Positions 18,923-26,595 of a stretch of DNA of 64,000 nt are shown piece after piece. Source of the DNA: Sediminibacterium sp. C3 (GTDB lineage Bacteria > Bacteroidota > Bacteroidia > Chitinophagales > Chitinophagaceae); NCBI RefSeq assembly GCF_000508085.1, contig NZ_KI669560.1:1198464-1262463 (forward strand), read 5' to 3'. The translations under genes and the position numbers were made by a program. Every line of letters begins with the position of its first letter. Positions within the stretch are counted from its first letter, which is position 1. The notes under the pieces are model-generated. The model was not told the DNA's origin. It worked only from the letters and a program-made list of their open reading frames with translations, and did no database searches.

Positions 18923-21112
18923 ATGAACAAAATAGCAAAGCGTAGCAGCGACGTCAAAATGTTAAAATGGTCAACATCTATGGGTAATCAAAAATGCTTT
19001 TTGATCAGTGTTGTATGGTTCTCTATTTCCTTTTTAATGCAACCGAAATACTTATTGGCCCAGCGTGATACCGTTTGGCTGAACAGTAATTGGAAATTTA
19101 AAACCGACAAGCAATCGGAGGGATTAAAAGCTGCCTGGTTTACAGCGCCACTAACCAATAGCAGAACGGTTTCCATCCCTCATACCTGGAATATTGAAGA
19201 CAGCAATCAAACGCACTATGGATGGGCCTGGTACCAGCGTAATTTAGCAATTCCGGCCTCTTATAAAAACAAACAGGTAGTAATTGAATTTGGTGCCGTT
19301 AACCACACAGCTCATATATATGTAAATGGAATAAAGGTTGCAGATCATATTGGCGATGGGTTCAATAAATTCAAAGTTGATATTAGTAAAGCCGTTCAGC
19401 CTGGAAAAAGCAATCAGCTAACAGTTGCCGTGAACAATGACTATGGTAAGAACAAAGTACCCTATGGAAGTTCTTTTGACTGGCCGAATGATGGGGGCAT
19501 GATCCGAAAAGTGAAAATGATTGTTACGCATCCCATAGCGCCACAACAAATATGGGTAAGGCCTACTTTATACAAAGATTCATCGGCAACCCTAAAAATT
19601 AAACTGCCATTTAATGCGGCAATACTCGAAAAGAAATATGCAGGGCTCAAAGACAAATTGAAGCTCAATATTCAAATTGCTCCTGATTGGGAACAATACA
19701 AGCAAATGAATCGACAGCCCAATTTAACAATGCATGAATTGGCCAGAACCCAGATGGTTACCGCCTTGGTAAAGCCAGAGTGGGACGGAGTGAATGCGTA
19801 TGCTACGGTTCAAATCCCGAAGGTAAAACCCTGGCATTTTGATTTTCCACACTTGTATTTCGTAGGTGTTTTTATTACTACTGATACAGAAATGATTGAT
19901 ATTATTGGAACCCATACTGGTTTTAGAAACTTGGAATTCATTAATGGGCAAACCCATTTGAATGGAGAAAGAGTAAAGCTAATGGGTGTTGAATGGACAG
20001 CAGGATCTAATCCGGATTACGGTTTTGCCGAAACAGATTCTGTAATACTGGCGAATTGCAAATTGATGAAAAATGTAAATGCAATTTTCACCAGACAGCA
20101 TTTTCAGCAGGACGATTTGTTTTATGAATTCTGTGACCGAAATGGCATATTGGTGCAACAGGAAGTTCCTTTGTGGGGGCCTGAAACCCCAGCCAGCGAA
20201 GCCGTTCAGCAGATTGCCATGCAGCAATTGGGAAGCATGATTGATAATCTGTATAATCATCCCAGTATCTTTTCCTGGGGTGCAGGAAATGAATTGCGCG
20301 CCAGAGATGCAGACATGAAACCCTTTATTAGTGCATTAATGAAAAAGTCAAGAGAGCTGGATCCAGGCAGGAATACTGCCTACGTGAGTAATACGCTAAC
20401 ACATGGTTATATCACGAATCCCAATTTTGTTCCCGATGCAGCTGCGGAGGGAGATTATTTAATGATGAATGAATACGGGGGAAGTTGGTGGTCTATACCC
20501 ACTGGAAAAATTCATTTATACCTGGATAGTGTACATATGAGTTACCCTGACAAGCCTTTTTTTATTTCAGAATTTGGTTTGTGTGAGCCTAATTTTAAAG
20601 GGGGTGATGAGCGAAGAGTAGAAGACCTTATTTATCATATGGCGATATATGAAAGTAAGCCTTATGTAGAGGGCGCCATCTATTTTGATTTAACGGATTA
20701 CCGAACGCACTATCCCGGTACCACCGATTTTGGAAAGTTCAGAAGAAGAATTCATGGGGTGTATGATATGTATGGAAATCCCAAGCCTTCTATGAAAGTA
20801 TTAAGAGAGCAATCATCGCCTATTGAAATTCAACACGTGGCCAATGGGGAAAAAGGAAAAATCAATATTACCCTTTATGGTAGTATGGGTTTACCTCAGC
20901 ATACAGTGAATGGATACCAGTTATTTATTTCTTCACAACAAGATAATTACCTGCAAACAAAACCTTATTTAATTCCCACGCTGAAACCGGGGCAGCGGCA
21001 TAGCTTAAAAGTGGATGCTATTGCGGGTTCAGGTTCTGGTGATTACTTTATTACAATTGTGCGGCCGCAGGGGTATATTGCTACGCAGAAAGGTTTTTCA
21101 GGTGGTTTTTAA
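18923..21112 (+). CDS. GH2 family glycoside hydrolase (beta-galactosidase-like)
   Basis: The protein is 729 residues from the ATG at 18923. Later ATGs at 18959 and 18980 are possible, and the last gives the cleanest signal peptide (ISVVWFSISFLMQPKYLLAQ). The GH2 order is visible: sugar-binding jelly roll (IPHTWNIED, YQRNLAI, HIYVNGIKVADHIGDG), immunoglobulin-like domain, then a TIM barrel with acid/base Glu457 in GAGNELRARD and nucleophile Glu550 in FISEFGL. GH2 enzymes remove beta-linked galactose, mannose or glucuronate; galactose would fit a sialyl-LacNAc or mucin-type glycan, but the residue specificity cannot be read directly. It is the last gene of the locus. Confidence 0.88.
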   Translation: MNKIAKRSSDVKMLKWSTSMGNQKCFLISVVWFSISFLMQPKYLLAQRDTVWLNSNWKFKTDKQSEGLKAAWFTAPLTNSRTVSIPHTWNIEDSNQTHYGWAWYQRNLAIPASYKNKQVVIEFGAVNHTAHIYVNGIKVADHIGDGFNKFKVDISKAVQPGKSNQLTVAVNNDYGKNKVPYGSSFDWPNDGGMIRKVKMIVTHPIAPQQIWVRPTLYKDSSATLKIKLPFNAAILEKKYAGLKDKLKLNIQIAPDWEQYKQMNRQPNLTMHELARTQMVTALVKPEWDGVNAYATVQIPKVKPWHFDFPHLYFVGVFITTDTEMIDIIGTHTGFRNLEFINGQTHLNGERVKLMGVEWTAGSNPDYGFAETDSVILANCKLMKNVNAIFTRQHFQQDDLFYEFCDRNGILVQQEVPLWGPETPASEAVQQIAMQQLGSMIDNLYNHPSIFSWGAGNELRARDADMKPFISALMKKSRELDPGRNTAYVSNTLTHGYITNPNFVPDAAAEGDYLMMNEYGGSWWSIPTGKIHLYLDSVHMSYPDKPFFISEFGLCEPNFKGGDERRVEDLIYHMAIYESKPYVEGAIYFDLTDYRTHYPGTTDFGKFRRRIHGVYDMYGNPKPSMKVLREQSSPIEIQHVANGEKGKINITLYGSMGLPQHTVNGYQLFISSQQDNYLQTKPYLIPTLKPGQRHSLKVDAIAGSGSGDYFITIVRPQGYIATQKGFSGGF

Positions 21113-21130
21113 CAATATAATGTTGTAAAA

Positions 21131-21169
21131 TTCCATCATTAATGCCTCTATTTGCTATTAATGATGGAA
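21131..21169 (+). promoter_or_regulatory. 13-bp inverted repeat over the start of the hipB remnant (operator or terminator)
   Basis: TTCCATCATTAAT at 21131-21143 is perfectly repeated in inverse orientation at 21157-21169, with a 13-nt spacer. The right arm covers the first codons of the hipB remnant. HipB proteins repress their own operon through palindromes, so this may be a relic operator. It also lies 18 bp after the GH2 stop and could end that transcript. Confidence 0.5.
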
Positions 21170-21371
21170 AAAACCAACATAAAATGGCTTGAATTGACTG
21201 ATAATGCCATCCTGAATCAATTAGGAGCGTTTATTAAAGAGACCCGTTTGTACCAAAATAAAACCCAGCATTATAAGCCCATTGCTTTTGGCGAAAAATG
21301 CGCTTTCTAAAAAGAAGAGAGTTTCTGCGCATGTAGCTAAAATAAAACCAACACCTAAATCTAATTGGTAA
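21161..21371 (+). pseudogene. Remnant of a HipB-like antitoxin gene
   Basis: From the ATG at 21161 the frame reads a typical HipB N-terminus (LTDNAILNQLGAFIKETRL then NKTQ) and then loses the helix-turn-helix core. The frame stops at 21310. In another frame, from about 21285, a lysine-rich HipB-type tail (LSKKKRVSAHVAKIKPTPK then SNW) runs to a TAA at 21369-21371, which overlaps the hipA start as TAATG. An internal deletion of roughly 40 codons plus a frameshift explains the pattern. The product could not bind DNA normally. Confidence 0.75.
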
Positions 21372-22159
21372 TGGTAAGCAATGCATTTATTAAAATCTGG
21401 GATCAACTAGTGGGTGCAAGTGCATGGGATGCCGCTAAGGGCATTGCTTTTTTTGAATTCGAACCCGTTATACAAGATGGCTTTAATAAAGCAACCAAAA
21501 TTGAAGTGAGTCAATTGATTGAGACTGCGCAAGCCATTCTATACAATGAAAAGACGGGTGAAGTAAAAGCAGGGCAAGTAGAAGCGCCCAGAGGTTTTAC
21601 CCATTGGTTGATGAAGTTTGACGGGGTAAGCGATTCAGAAATTGGTATAACAAAAGGATATGGCAGGGTAGAAATGGCTTATCATTTAATGGCTAAAGCG
21701 GCAGGTATTGAAATGATGGAATGCAGACTCTACGAAGAAAATGGAAGAGCACATTTTATGACCCGGCGTTTTGATAGAGTAGGCAACAAACAAAAGCTTC
21801 ATGTACAAAGTTTTTGTGCACTCAATCATTTTGACTTTAACCTCGTTAATGATTTTAGTTATGAGCAATTGTTTGGAAGAATGTCTTTTAATGTAATTGC
21901 CCCTGCATTTCATATCTGTCATGCTTACAGACCAGAAAGTAACTGGGTAAGCCAGCATGCACTAAGTGTAAATGGAAAGCGATCCTATATTACCAGAGAT
22001 GATTTACTGGCAGTTGCTAAAAATATGAATATCAAAAAAGCACCTGCCATTTTGAATCAAATTAAAGAAACGGTTGCATCATGGAAAAACTATGCAGTAG
22101 AAACAAAAGTAGCCCCCAAATTAGGAGATGCAATTGGTCAAACATTGATTTTGCTTTAG
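21371..22159 (+). pseudogene. Eroded HipA-family kinase gene with internal in-frame deletions
   Basis: The ORF is open for 262 residues from ATG 21371, against about 430 expected for a HipA of this type. The N-terminus (MVSNAFIKIWDQLVGASAWD) and the C-terminus (YITRDDLLAVAKNMNIKKA) are canonical. Two blocks are missing: one after FFEFEP that removes the glycine-rich ATP loop region, and one between RMSFNVIA and HICHAYRP that removes the catalytic NxDDHxxN segment. The protein cannot be an active kinase. It converges on the second hipA gene, their stop codons overlapping by 4 bases. Confidence 0.8.
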
Positions 22160-23303
22160 AACATAAACGCACCGGCCATTTGATTTTGTTCTGTCCTTGA
22201 AATTCCAATTTGATTCGCAATTTTTTTCCAGTTCTGAACAGATAATTTAACATCATCAATAATGGAATCCATTTTTTTGGAACTAAGCTGAAAAAAAGCC
22301 CCCACGCTTTTTGCAAGTTCCAAATCCAATGAATTATTGTTCATGTCAATATTTAGTGCAAGCCCATTTTTATACACCGATGGATTAATGTCATAAGCTG
22401 GTGACAGGTGCCATCCGTTATTTTTAATTAGAAAACCATGATTTCTAAAATGGTCATCTGTATTGGATATGGTAATATTAAATACGATTCTTCTCCATAG
22501 TTGCTCTAAATCTGCAGAAATATTAGCTCCGTGAAATTGTATAAATTCTGCTATTTCCAAATAGCTTCCCATATTATCTCGTATCAGGTTTTCATTGTTA
22601 CCTGTCATTGTCATGGCAGAAGCAAAATGAATTCTTTCTCCATTCTCTCTGTCAAATCTTTTAGTAAAAAATGTATGATGCTTTCCTGCAATTTTTTCAA
22701 TTTTACTCTCAGACATTTGTATGCCTGCATCTCTTGCCAGTAAATAAGCCAGATATTCCCATGAAGCTTTATCTACCTCATCCGTTTTTGAAGGAAATTT
22801 TGCAATCCATGGATGGTGTTGATTATCGAGGATATTAGCTTTAGGTCTAGCTCCACCAAGTGAAGAACCAGGAGCTATTAAAATTTCAAGCCAATTATTT
22901 ATAAGGGAGTCGTCATTGTTTAATTCAATGGCTTTTGCTGCGTTCTGCTTTCGTCATTCACTCCCAATAAAAAATCTATATCTGTTAATTGTCTGTTTTC
23001 AATACCACTTTCTAAGGCAAGTTGAGCAGCTCTTTTTTTCATCAATGTTCTCCCCCATGTGTCTGGCATTGAATCTAGAAATACACCAAAATTTTCTTTA
23101 TTGGTTGGGTGTTGCGTTCCTGTGAACCAATTAATATCCGGGTCTAATAAAAATTGTTCTTTTTGGTTTAACCAGGCATCATCATAGGTAAAACTAAAAG
23201 CAGTTTTGCCTCTTGCCATTTGAACAGTTAGCATGCCTATTGCTTTAGGTTCGTTTAAACCCAGCCAATGTGCATATACTAAAATGTTCTTTTTATCTGC
23301 CAT
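22156..23303 (-). CDS. hipA: HipA-family serine/threonine kinase toxin (one apparent frameshift)
   Basis: Two open segments join into one HipA of about 382 residues if a single base is added near 22936-22944. The first segment ends in LLGVNDESRTQQKPLN-stop; in the shifted frame the protein continues as AAKAIELNNDDSLINNWLEI and onwards without a break. The glycine-rich SSLGGARPKAN loop and the catalytic NTDDHFRNHGF and SPAYDINPS motifs are intact. HipA toxins phosphorylate glutamyl-tRNA synthetase or related targets and induce dormancy. The start overlaps the hipB stop as TAATG. Whether the frameshift is real decides if the toxin is active. Confidence 0.85.
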
Positions 23304-23602
23304 TATTTATTTTTTGTCAGCAAATTCAGGTCCTGCAATTTCCTGCCATAAGTATCATCAGCCGCTATTTGTAAAAAATCTTCATGTAAACCCAAAACCC
23401 TTAAAGTATTAAAATACGCACCCATTGAAACACTAGGATTCCCTTTTTCAATTTCGTAAAGTGTGGATCTATCAATATTGGCTCTTTCTGCTGTTTGAAT
23501 AGTGGTTAACTTCCTCCTTTTGCGTGCCAGTTTAATATTCTCTCCTAGTTCTGCCAGAATCCGCTGGTGTTTGGGGAATAATATGGTTTTCTTAGATTTC
23601 AT
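23303..23602 (-). CDS. hipB: HipB-like XRE antitoxin
   Basis: The protein has 99 residues with a helix-turn-helix at about 15-72 (ELGENIKLARKRRKLTTIQT; ANIDRSTLYEIEKGNPSVSM). It should bind the HipA kinase and repress the shared promoter. The gene begins 16 bp downstream of a perfect -7 element and is followed by hipA with overlapping stop and start. Together they form a complete antitoxin-first TA operon, unlike the degraded copy nearby. Confidence 0.9.
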   Translation of the reverse strand: MKSKKTILFPKHQRILAELGENIKLARKRRKLTTIQTAERANIDRSTLYEIEKGNPSVSMGAYFNTLRVLGLHEDFLQIAADDTYGRKLQDLNLLTKNK

Positions 23603-23617
23603 GTTGTTTAATATCTA

Positions 23618-23651
23618 CAAAATTAATAATATTGTTGAAAATAAGCAACAA
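23618..23651 (-). promoter_or_regulatory. hipBA promoter and candidate HipB operator
   Basis: On the minus strand TAATTTTG (23618-23625) matches TAnnTTTG exactly. Seven bases upstream lies the inverted repeat TTGTTG-N8-CAACAA (23632-23651). The 8-nt spacer equals that of the E. coli HipB operators (TATCC-N8-GGATA), although the arms differ. The predicted leader before hipB is only about 10 nt. Confidence 0.5.
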
Positions 23652-23687
23652 ATAAGTTAATTCACCATTATCCCAGCCAAACAACCA

Positions 23688-23720
23688 TTATGATGAAAAT
23701 ATTTCATAATTTCATCATAA
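23688..23720. promoter_or_regulatory. 11-bp perfect inverted repeat between hipB and fic
   Basis: TTATGATGAAA at 23688-23698 pairs perfectly with TTTCATCATAA at 23710-23720 across an 11-nt spacer that itself contains another TTTCAT. It lies 72 bp before the fic ATG and 86 bp before the hipB ATG. Half-site spacing of two helical turns is typical of a dimeric repressor or a pair of half-sites. The bound factor is unknown. Confidence 0.5.
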
Positions 23721-23791
23721 ATAAATTTTGATGTCGAATAGACTACCACCAGTTTGGGTTGATGTTGAAATTTTCGCCAAAATTCATCATT

Positions 23792-24889
23792 ATGGCTTTT
23801 GATAGAAATACGCCTTTCAACGAATTACCCAATTTGCCTCCTTTGGGCTTTGTTGAATCGCCCGAAATATTAAGACAACTAGCTAAAGCTGCTCGTTATT
23901 TGGGAGAGCTGAATGGCCTTTGTGCGTCTTTGCCAGATTCCCAAATACTTATCAATACAATTATACTACAAGAGAGTAAAGAAAGTTCTGCAATTGAAAA
24001 TATTGTTACAACACAAGACGAATTGTATAAAGCTGCAGCAGAAGATGGTACGGCAAATCCAGGGGCAAAAGAGGTATTAAGTTACAAAGAGGCTTTGTAT
24101 GTGGGATTGAAAAGAATGCGTGATCAAAAAAATCTTTTACTTACCAATACCATGGTAGAAATAGTTCAAACCATCAAGCAAAATAATGCTGGAATTAGAA
24201 CTATACCCGGGACTGCTTTAAAAAATGCTATAAACGGAGAAATAGTTTATACTCCGCCTTGTTGTGAAGATGTGATAATTGAAAAGTTAAGTGCATTGGA
24301 ACAATTCATCAATGACCCGGTATTATCTACATTAGATCCTCTGATTAAAATGGCTTTAATTCATTACCAGTTTGAAGCAATTCACCCATTTGCTGATGGA
24401 AATGGCAGAACGGGTAGAATCTTAAATGCATTATATCTTGTACAGCAAGACTTATTAACACAACCTGTACTTTACCTGAGTTCATATATCGTAAAACATA
24501 AAGCAGATTATTATCAGCTATTAAGATCCGTTACTGAAAAAGAAAATTGGAACGATTGGATCATGTATATGCTAACAGCTTTAATTGAAACAACACAACT
24601 CACTACAAAAAAAATAAAATCAATACTTTCATTAAAGAGTGATTATGAAACTCAAATGAAAGTTGCCTTAGGGTCTTCATTTAGTTATGAATTACTTCAG
24701 TTGATGTTTACTTTACCCTACTTAAAAATAGATTCAATTGTAAATAATGAAATTGCACACAGACAAACTGCTTCAACTTGGTTAAAGAAGCTCACAGAAG
24801 CCAATTTATTGAGACCACAAAAAATGGGAAGAACAACCTATTACATCAATTATCGATTGATGGAAATCTTAACCAGTAATTTTCTTTAA
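23792..24889 (+). CDS. Fic-domain AMP/nucleotidyl-transferase with C-terminal winged helix
   Basis: From the ATG at 23792 the protein has 365 residues. The Fic motif HPFADGNGRTGR is complete at 198-209, with His198 as the catalytic base. The N-terminal inhibitory helix carries SSAIEN (about 65-70), matching the (S/T)xxxE(G/N) class II arrangement, so activity is probably autoinhibited. A Fic_N domain precedes the core, and about 80 C-terminal residues (HRQTASTWLKKLTEANLLRP) form a winged helix, as in many Bacteroidota Fic proteins. A TTG at 23759 would add 11 residues. It lies beside the hipBA modules. Target proteins are unknown. Confidence 0.9.
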   Translation: MAFDRNTPFNELPNLPPLGFVESPEILRQLAKAARYLGELNGLCASLPDSQILINTIILQESKESSAIENIVTTQDELYKAAAEDGTANPGAKEVLSYKEALYVGLKRMRDQKNLLLTNTMVEIVQTIKQNNAGIRTIPGTALKNAINGEIVYTPPCCEDVIIEKLSALEQFINDPVLSTLDPLIKMALIHYQFEAIHPFADGNGRTGRILNALYLVQQDLLTQPVLYLSSYIVKHKADYYQLLRSVTEKENWNDWIMYMLTALIETTQLTTKKIKSILSLKSDYETQMKVALGSSFSYELLQLMFTLPYLKIDSIVNNEIAHRQTASTWLKKLTEANLLRPQKMGRTTYYINYRLMEILTSNFL

Positions 24890-24906
24890 CCAAAACTCGT
24901 AAAAAC

Positions 24907-26493
24907 TTGCAAGTCCTTTCTGCCATATTCAAACTGATTTTACTGTTAGCCATTCAAATACTGATTGAACAGGCACCGCAATTGATACTGGGACATCCTG
25001 AAGTGGTTGTTAATCTCAGCTTTATTTTCATTATCAATTGCGGATTACTTTTGTTTACCAGCAATTACCGATGGTTTTATATTCTGCAATATATATCCCT
25101 GGCTATTTATGCCATTGTACTCGTGCCACAGTTGTTCTTCTTTAATATGTTCAACTTTTATGCGCGGATGAACTATATCTTTTTAAGTCCGGGCAATTTT
25201 ATCATTGCATTTGTTTACTTGTTGATGGTAGCTGCGTTAATTACCGGTATCGTATGGTTACAGGTAAAGCTGATGAAAAGCATGGGCAGACAGGTTTATG
25301 TGGTGCCTGTATTTGCAGGACTCTTGCTGATAGCAGAGTTTGTGGCGCCCCCTGCGGAGTTTTTATCCGCCCGCGCCATTCCATTATCCAAATCCAATAC
25401 TTCTTCGAGTGCCACAAAAAAATCATCGGTGGCAGATGATGCTTCCAATGAGCCCTTTGTTCCCTGGCGTAAGCTGATCATCAGTTATATCGGTAACAAC
25501 AATATTGCTCAAATACAAAAAGACTATAACAAATACGCCAAGGGAAAAAAATCCATTACGCCCTATGCCTGTGACACGGCCAGCGATGGGTTAACCGCCA
25601 GTATGGCTCCCTCCATGCAATACCTTTACGATACCAATGCCAAGAAAGATTTTTTATTGCTGATGGAAAGTTGGGGAGAACTGGCAGAGCCCGGTGAACA
25701 GGAGAAGCTGATGAACCATATCCGCAATTTGTTCAACCGACATGGGGCAGCGCTTACCAGTAACTATACTTTAGAAATGGGCCGCACTTGCTTTCATGGC
25801 AATACCAGTTCGGCGGAAGGACGTGAAATGCTGAACATGAACGACGAGGAATCTTATCGCGCATTTTTAGAACATGGAGTAAAACCTACGCATAATATTA
25901 CCGAATATAAAAATCAGCATGGGTATCATACCATTGCCGGATTCACTGCGGCTAAACAGTACGGCAGCAACTCCAGCAATGCAGAAGGATTCCGCAGAGC
26001 ACTGGGTTTCAAGAGCCGTTTTTATTACGAGGAACTCAGCAAACATTATCCCGACAACAAAGAGAATACTTATAAAGCGGTCTTTGATGAGAATATGATT
26101 GACAGTATTCTTAACGAGAGCAAGCGCTACGAAAAAGTATTTGCCTATGCGCTGACCATTAATACGCATACTCCATTTCGACTGGATGTAAATAACAATA
26201 TCGATGGCAGATTTTATTACAAGGTAAAGGGCCAACTTTTTAAAAGCTTTAAAGAGAACCAGCAGGCATTCGACCAGTTTTACCGGATTGCCTCTATTAT
26301 CGACCATACCTTCAAACGCCTCGCAGAATCCACGCCCAGCCAACCCGCCACAGTCAGCGCCAACGCCACAACCGCCGCCACCCCCTTCGACCGCATCCTC
26401 ATCATTGGCGACCACGCCAACCCCGATTTCCGGACCCGCGGCCTATATAATATGAAAACCGTGCCCTTCCTAATTATCCGGCGCAAAAAATAG
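24907..26493 (+). CDS. LtaS-like membrane protein of the alkaline phosphatase/sulfatase superfamily
   Basis: The 528-residue protein has about five hydrophobic N-terminal segments (to about residue 155), a Ser/Thr-rich linker and an extracytoplasmic alkaline phosphatase-fold domain. That domain carries LLLMESWG, a probable nucleophile region GNTSSAEGREML, NTHTPF and IIGDHANPDF. This layout is that of lipoteichoic acid synthase and phosphoethanolamine transferases, which move phospho-head-groups onto glycans or lipids. The only start in frame after the upstream stop is TTG at 24907, 17 bp after fic. Composition is locally GC-rich near the 3' end (about 26330-26440), unlike its neighbours. The substrate is unknown. 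Confidence 0.75.
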   Translation: MQVLSAIFKLILLLAIQILIEQAPQLILGHPEVVVNLSFIFIINCGLLLFTSNYRWFYILQYISLAIYAIVLVPQLFFFNMFNFYARMNYIFLSPGNFIIAFVYLLMVAALITGIVWLQVKLMKSMGRQVYVVPVFAGLLLIAEFVAPPAEFLSARAIPLSKSNTSSSATKKSSVADDASNEPFVPWRKLIISYIGNNNIAQIQKDYNKYAKGKKSITPYACDTASDGLTASMAPSMQYLYDTNAKKDFLLLMESWGELAEPGEQEKLMNHIRNLFNRHGAALTSNYTLEMGRTCFHGNTSSAEGREMLNMNDEESYRAFLEHGVKPTHNITEYKNQHGYHTIAGFTAAKQYGSNSSNAEGFRRALGFKSRFYYEELSKHYPDNKENTYKAVFDENMIDSILNESKRYEKVFAYALTINTHTPFRLDVNNNIDGRFYYKVKGQLFKSFKENQQAFDQFYRIASIIDHTFKRLAESTPSQPATVSANATTAATPFDRILIIGDHANPDFRTRGLYNMKTVPFLIIRRKK

Positions 26494-26497
26494 CGAG

Positions 26498-26563
26498 GTA
26501 ACAATTTGGTAACAATGCCGTAACAATTGCGTAACAATGGCGTAACATTGAGGTAACACTGCG
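26498..26563 (+). repeat. Six tandem direct repeats with 11-bp period, GTAACA-N5
   Basis: Six uninterrupted copies of an 11-bp unit start at 26498, 26509, 26520, 26531, 26542 and 26553. GTAACA is invariant in all six, AT follows in the first four, and the last 3 bases vary. The array begins five bases after the LtaS-like stop codon and runs up to the -7 box of the TonB receptor gene, covering the -33 position. An 11-bp period puts every copy on one face of the helix, the geometry used by PhoB/PhoP (OmpR-family) response regulators. Confidence 0.85.
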
Positions 26564-26575
26564 CTGATACTTTTG
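26548..26575 (+). promoter_or_regulatory. Promoter of the TonB receptor gene
   Basis: TACTTTTG at 26568-26575 matches TAnnTTTG exactly, and a TTG at 26548-26550 lies 17 bp upstream inside the fifth repeat. The ATG follows 20 bp after the -7 element. Overlap of the repeats with the -33 region fits activation or repression by a bound regulator. Confidence 0.65.
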
Positions 26576-26595
26576 CATCATAAAATATTCAAGTG

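Noticed and set aside
21113..24889. Mobile element carrying the HipBA/Fic genes
   Set aside because: No transposase, integrase, terminal inverted repeats or target duplications were seen at the borders.
25867..26537. Minus-strand open frames opposite the LtaS-like gene, one of 182 residues
   Set aside because: The plus-strand frame has membrane helices and alkaline phosphatase-fold motifs; the reverse frame is Gly/Val-rich without motifs, a product of GC-rich codon use.
26498..26563. CRISPR-like array
   Set aside because: Units are 11 bp, back to back, without spacers, and no cas genes are near. It fits a regulatory repeat instead.
26498..26563. Plasmid-type replication iterons
   Set aside because: No rep gene or AT-rich unwinding region with DnaA boxes adjoins, and a perfect promoter follows directly.
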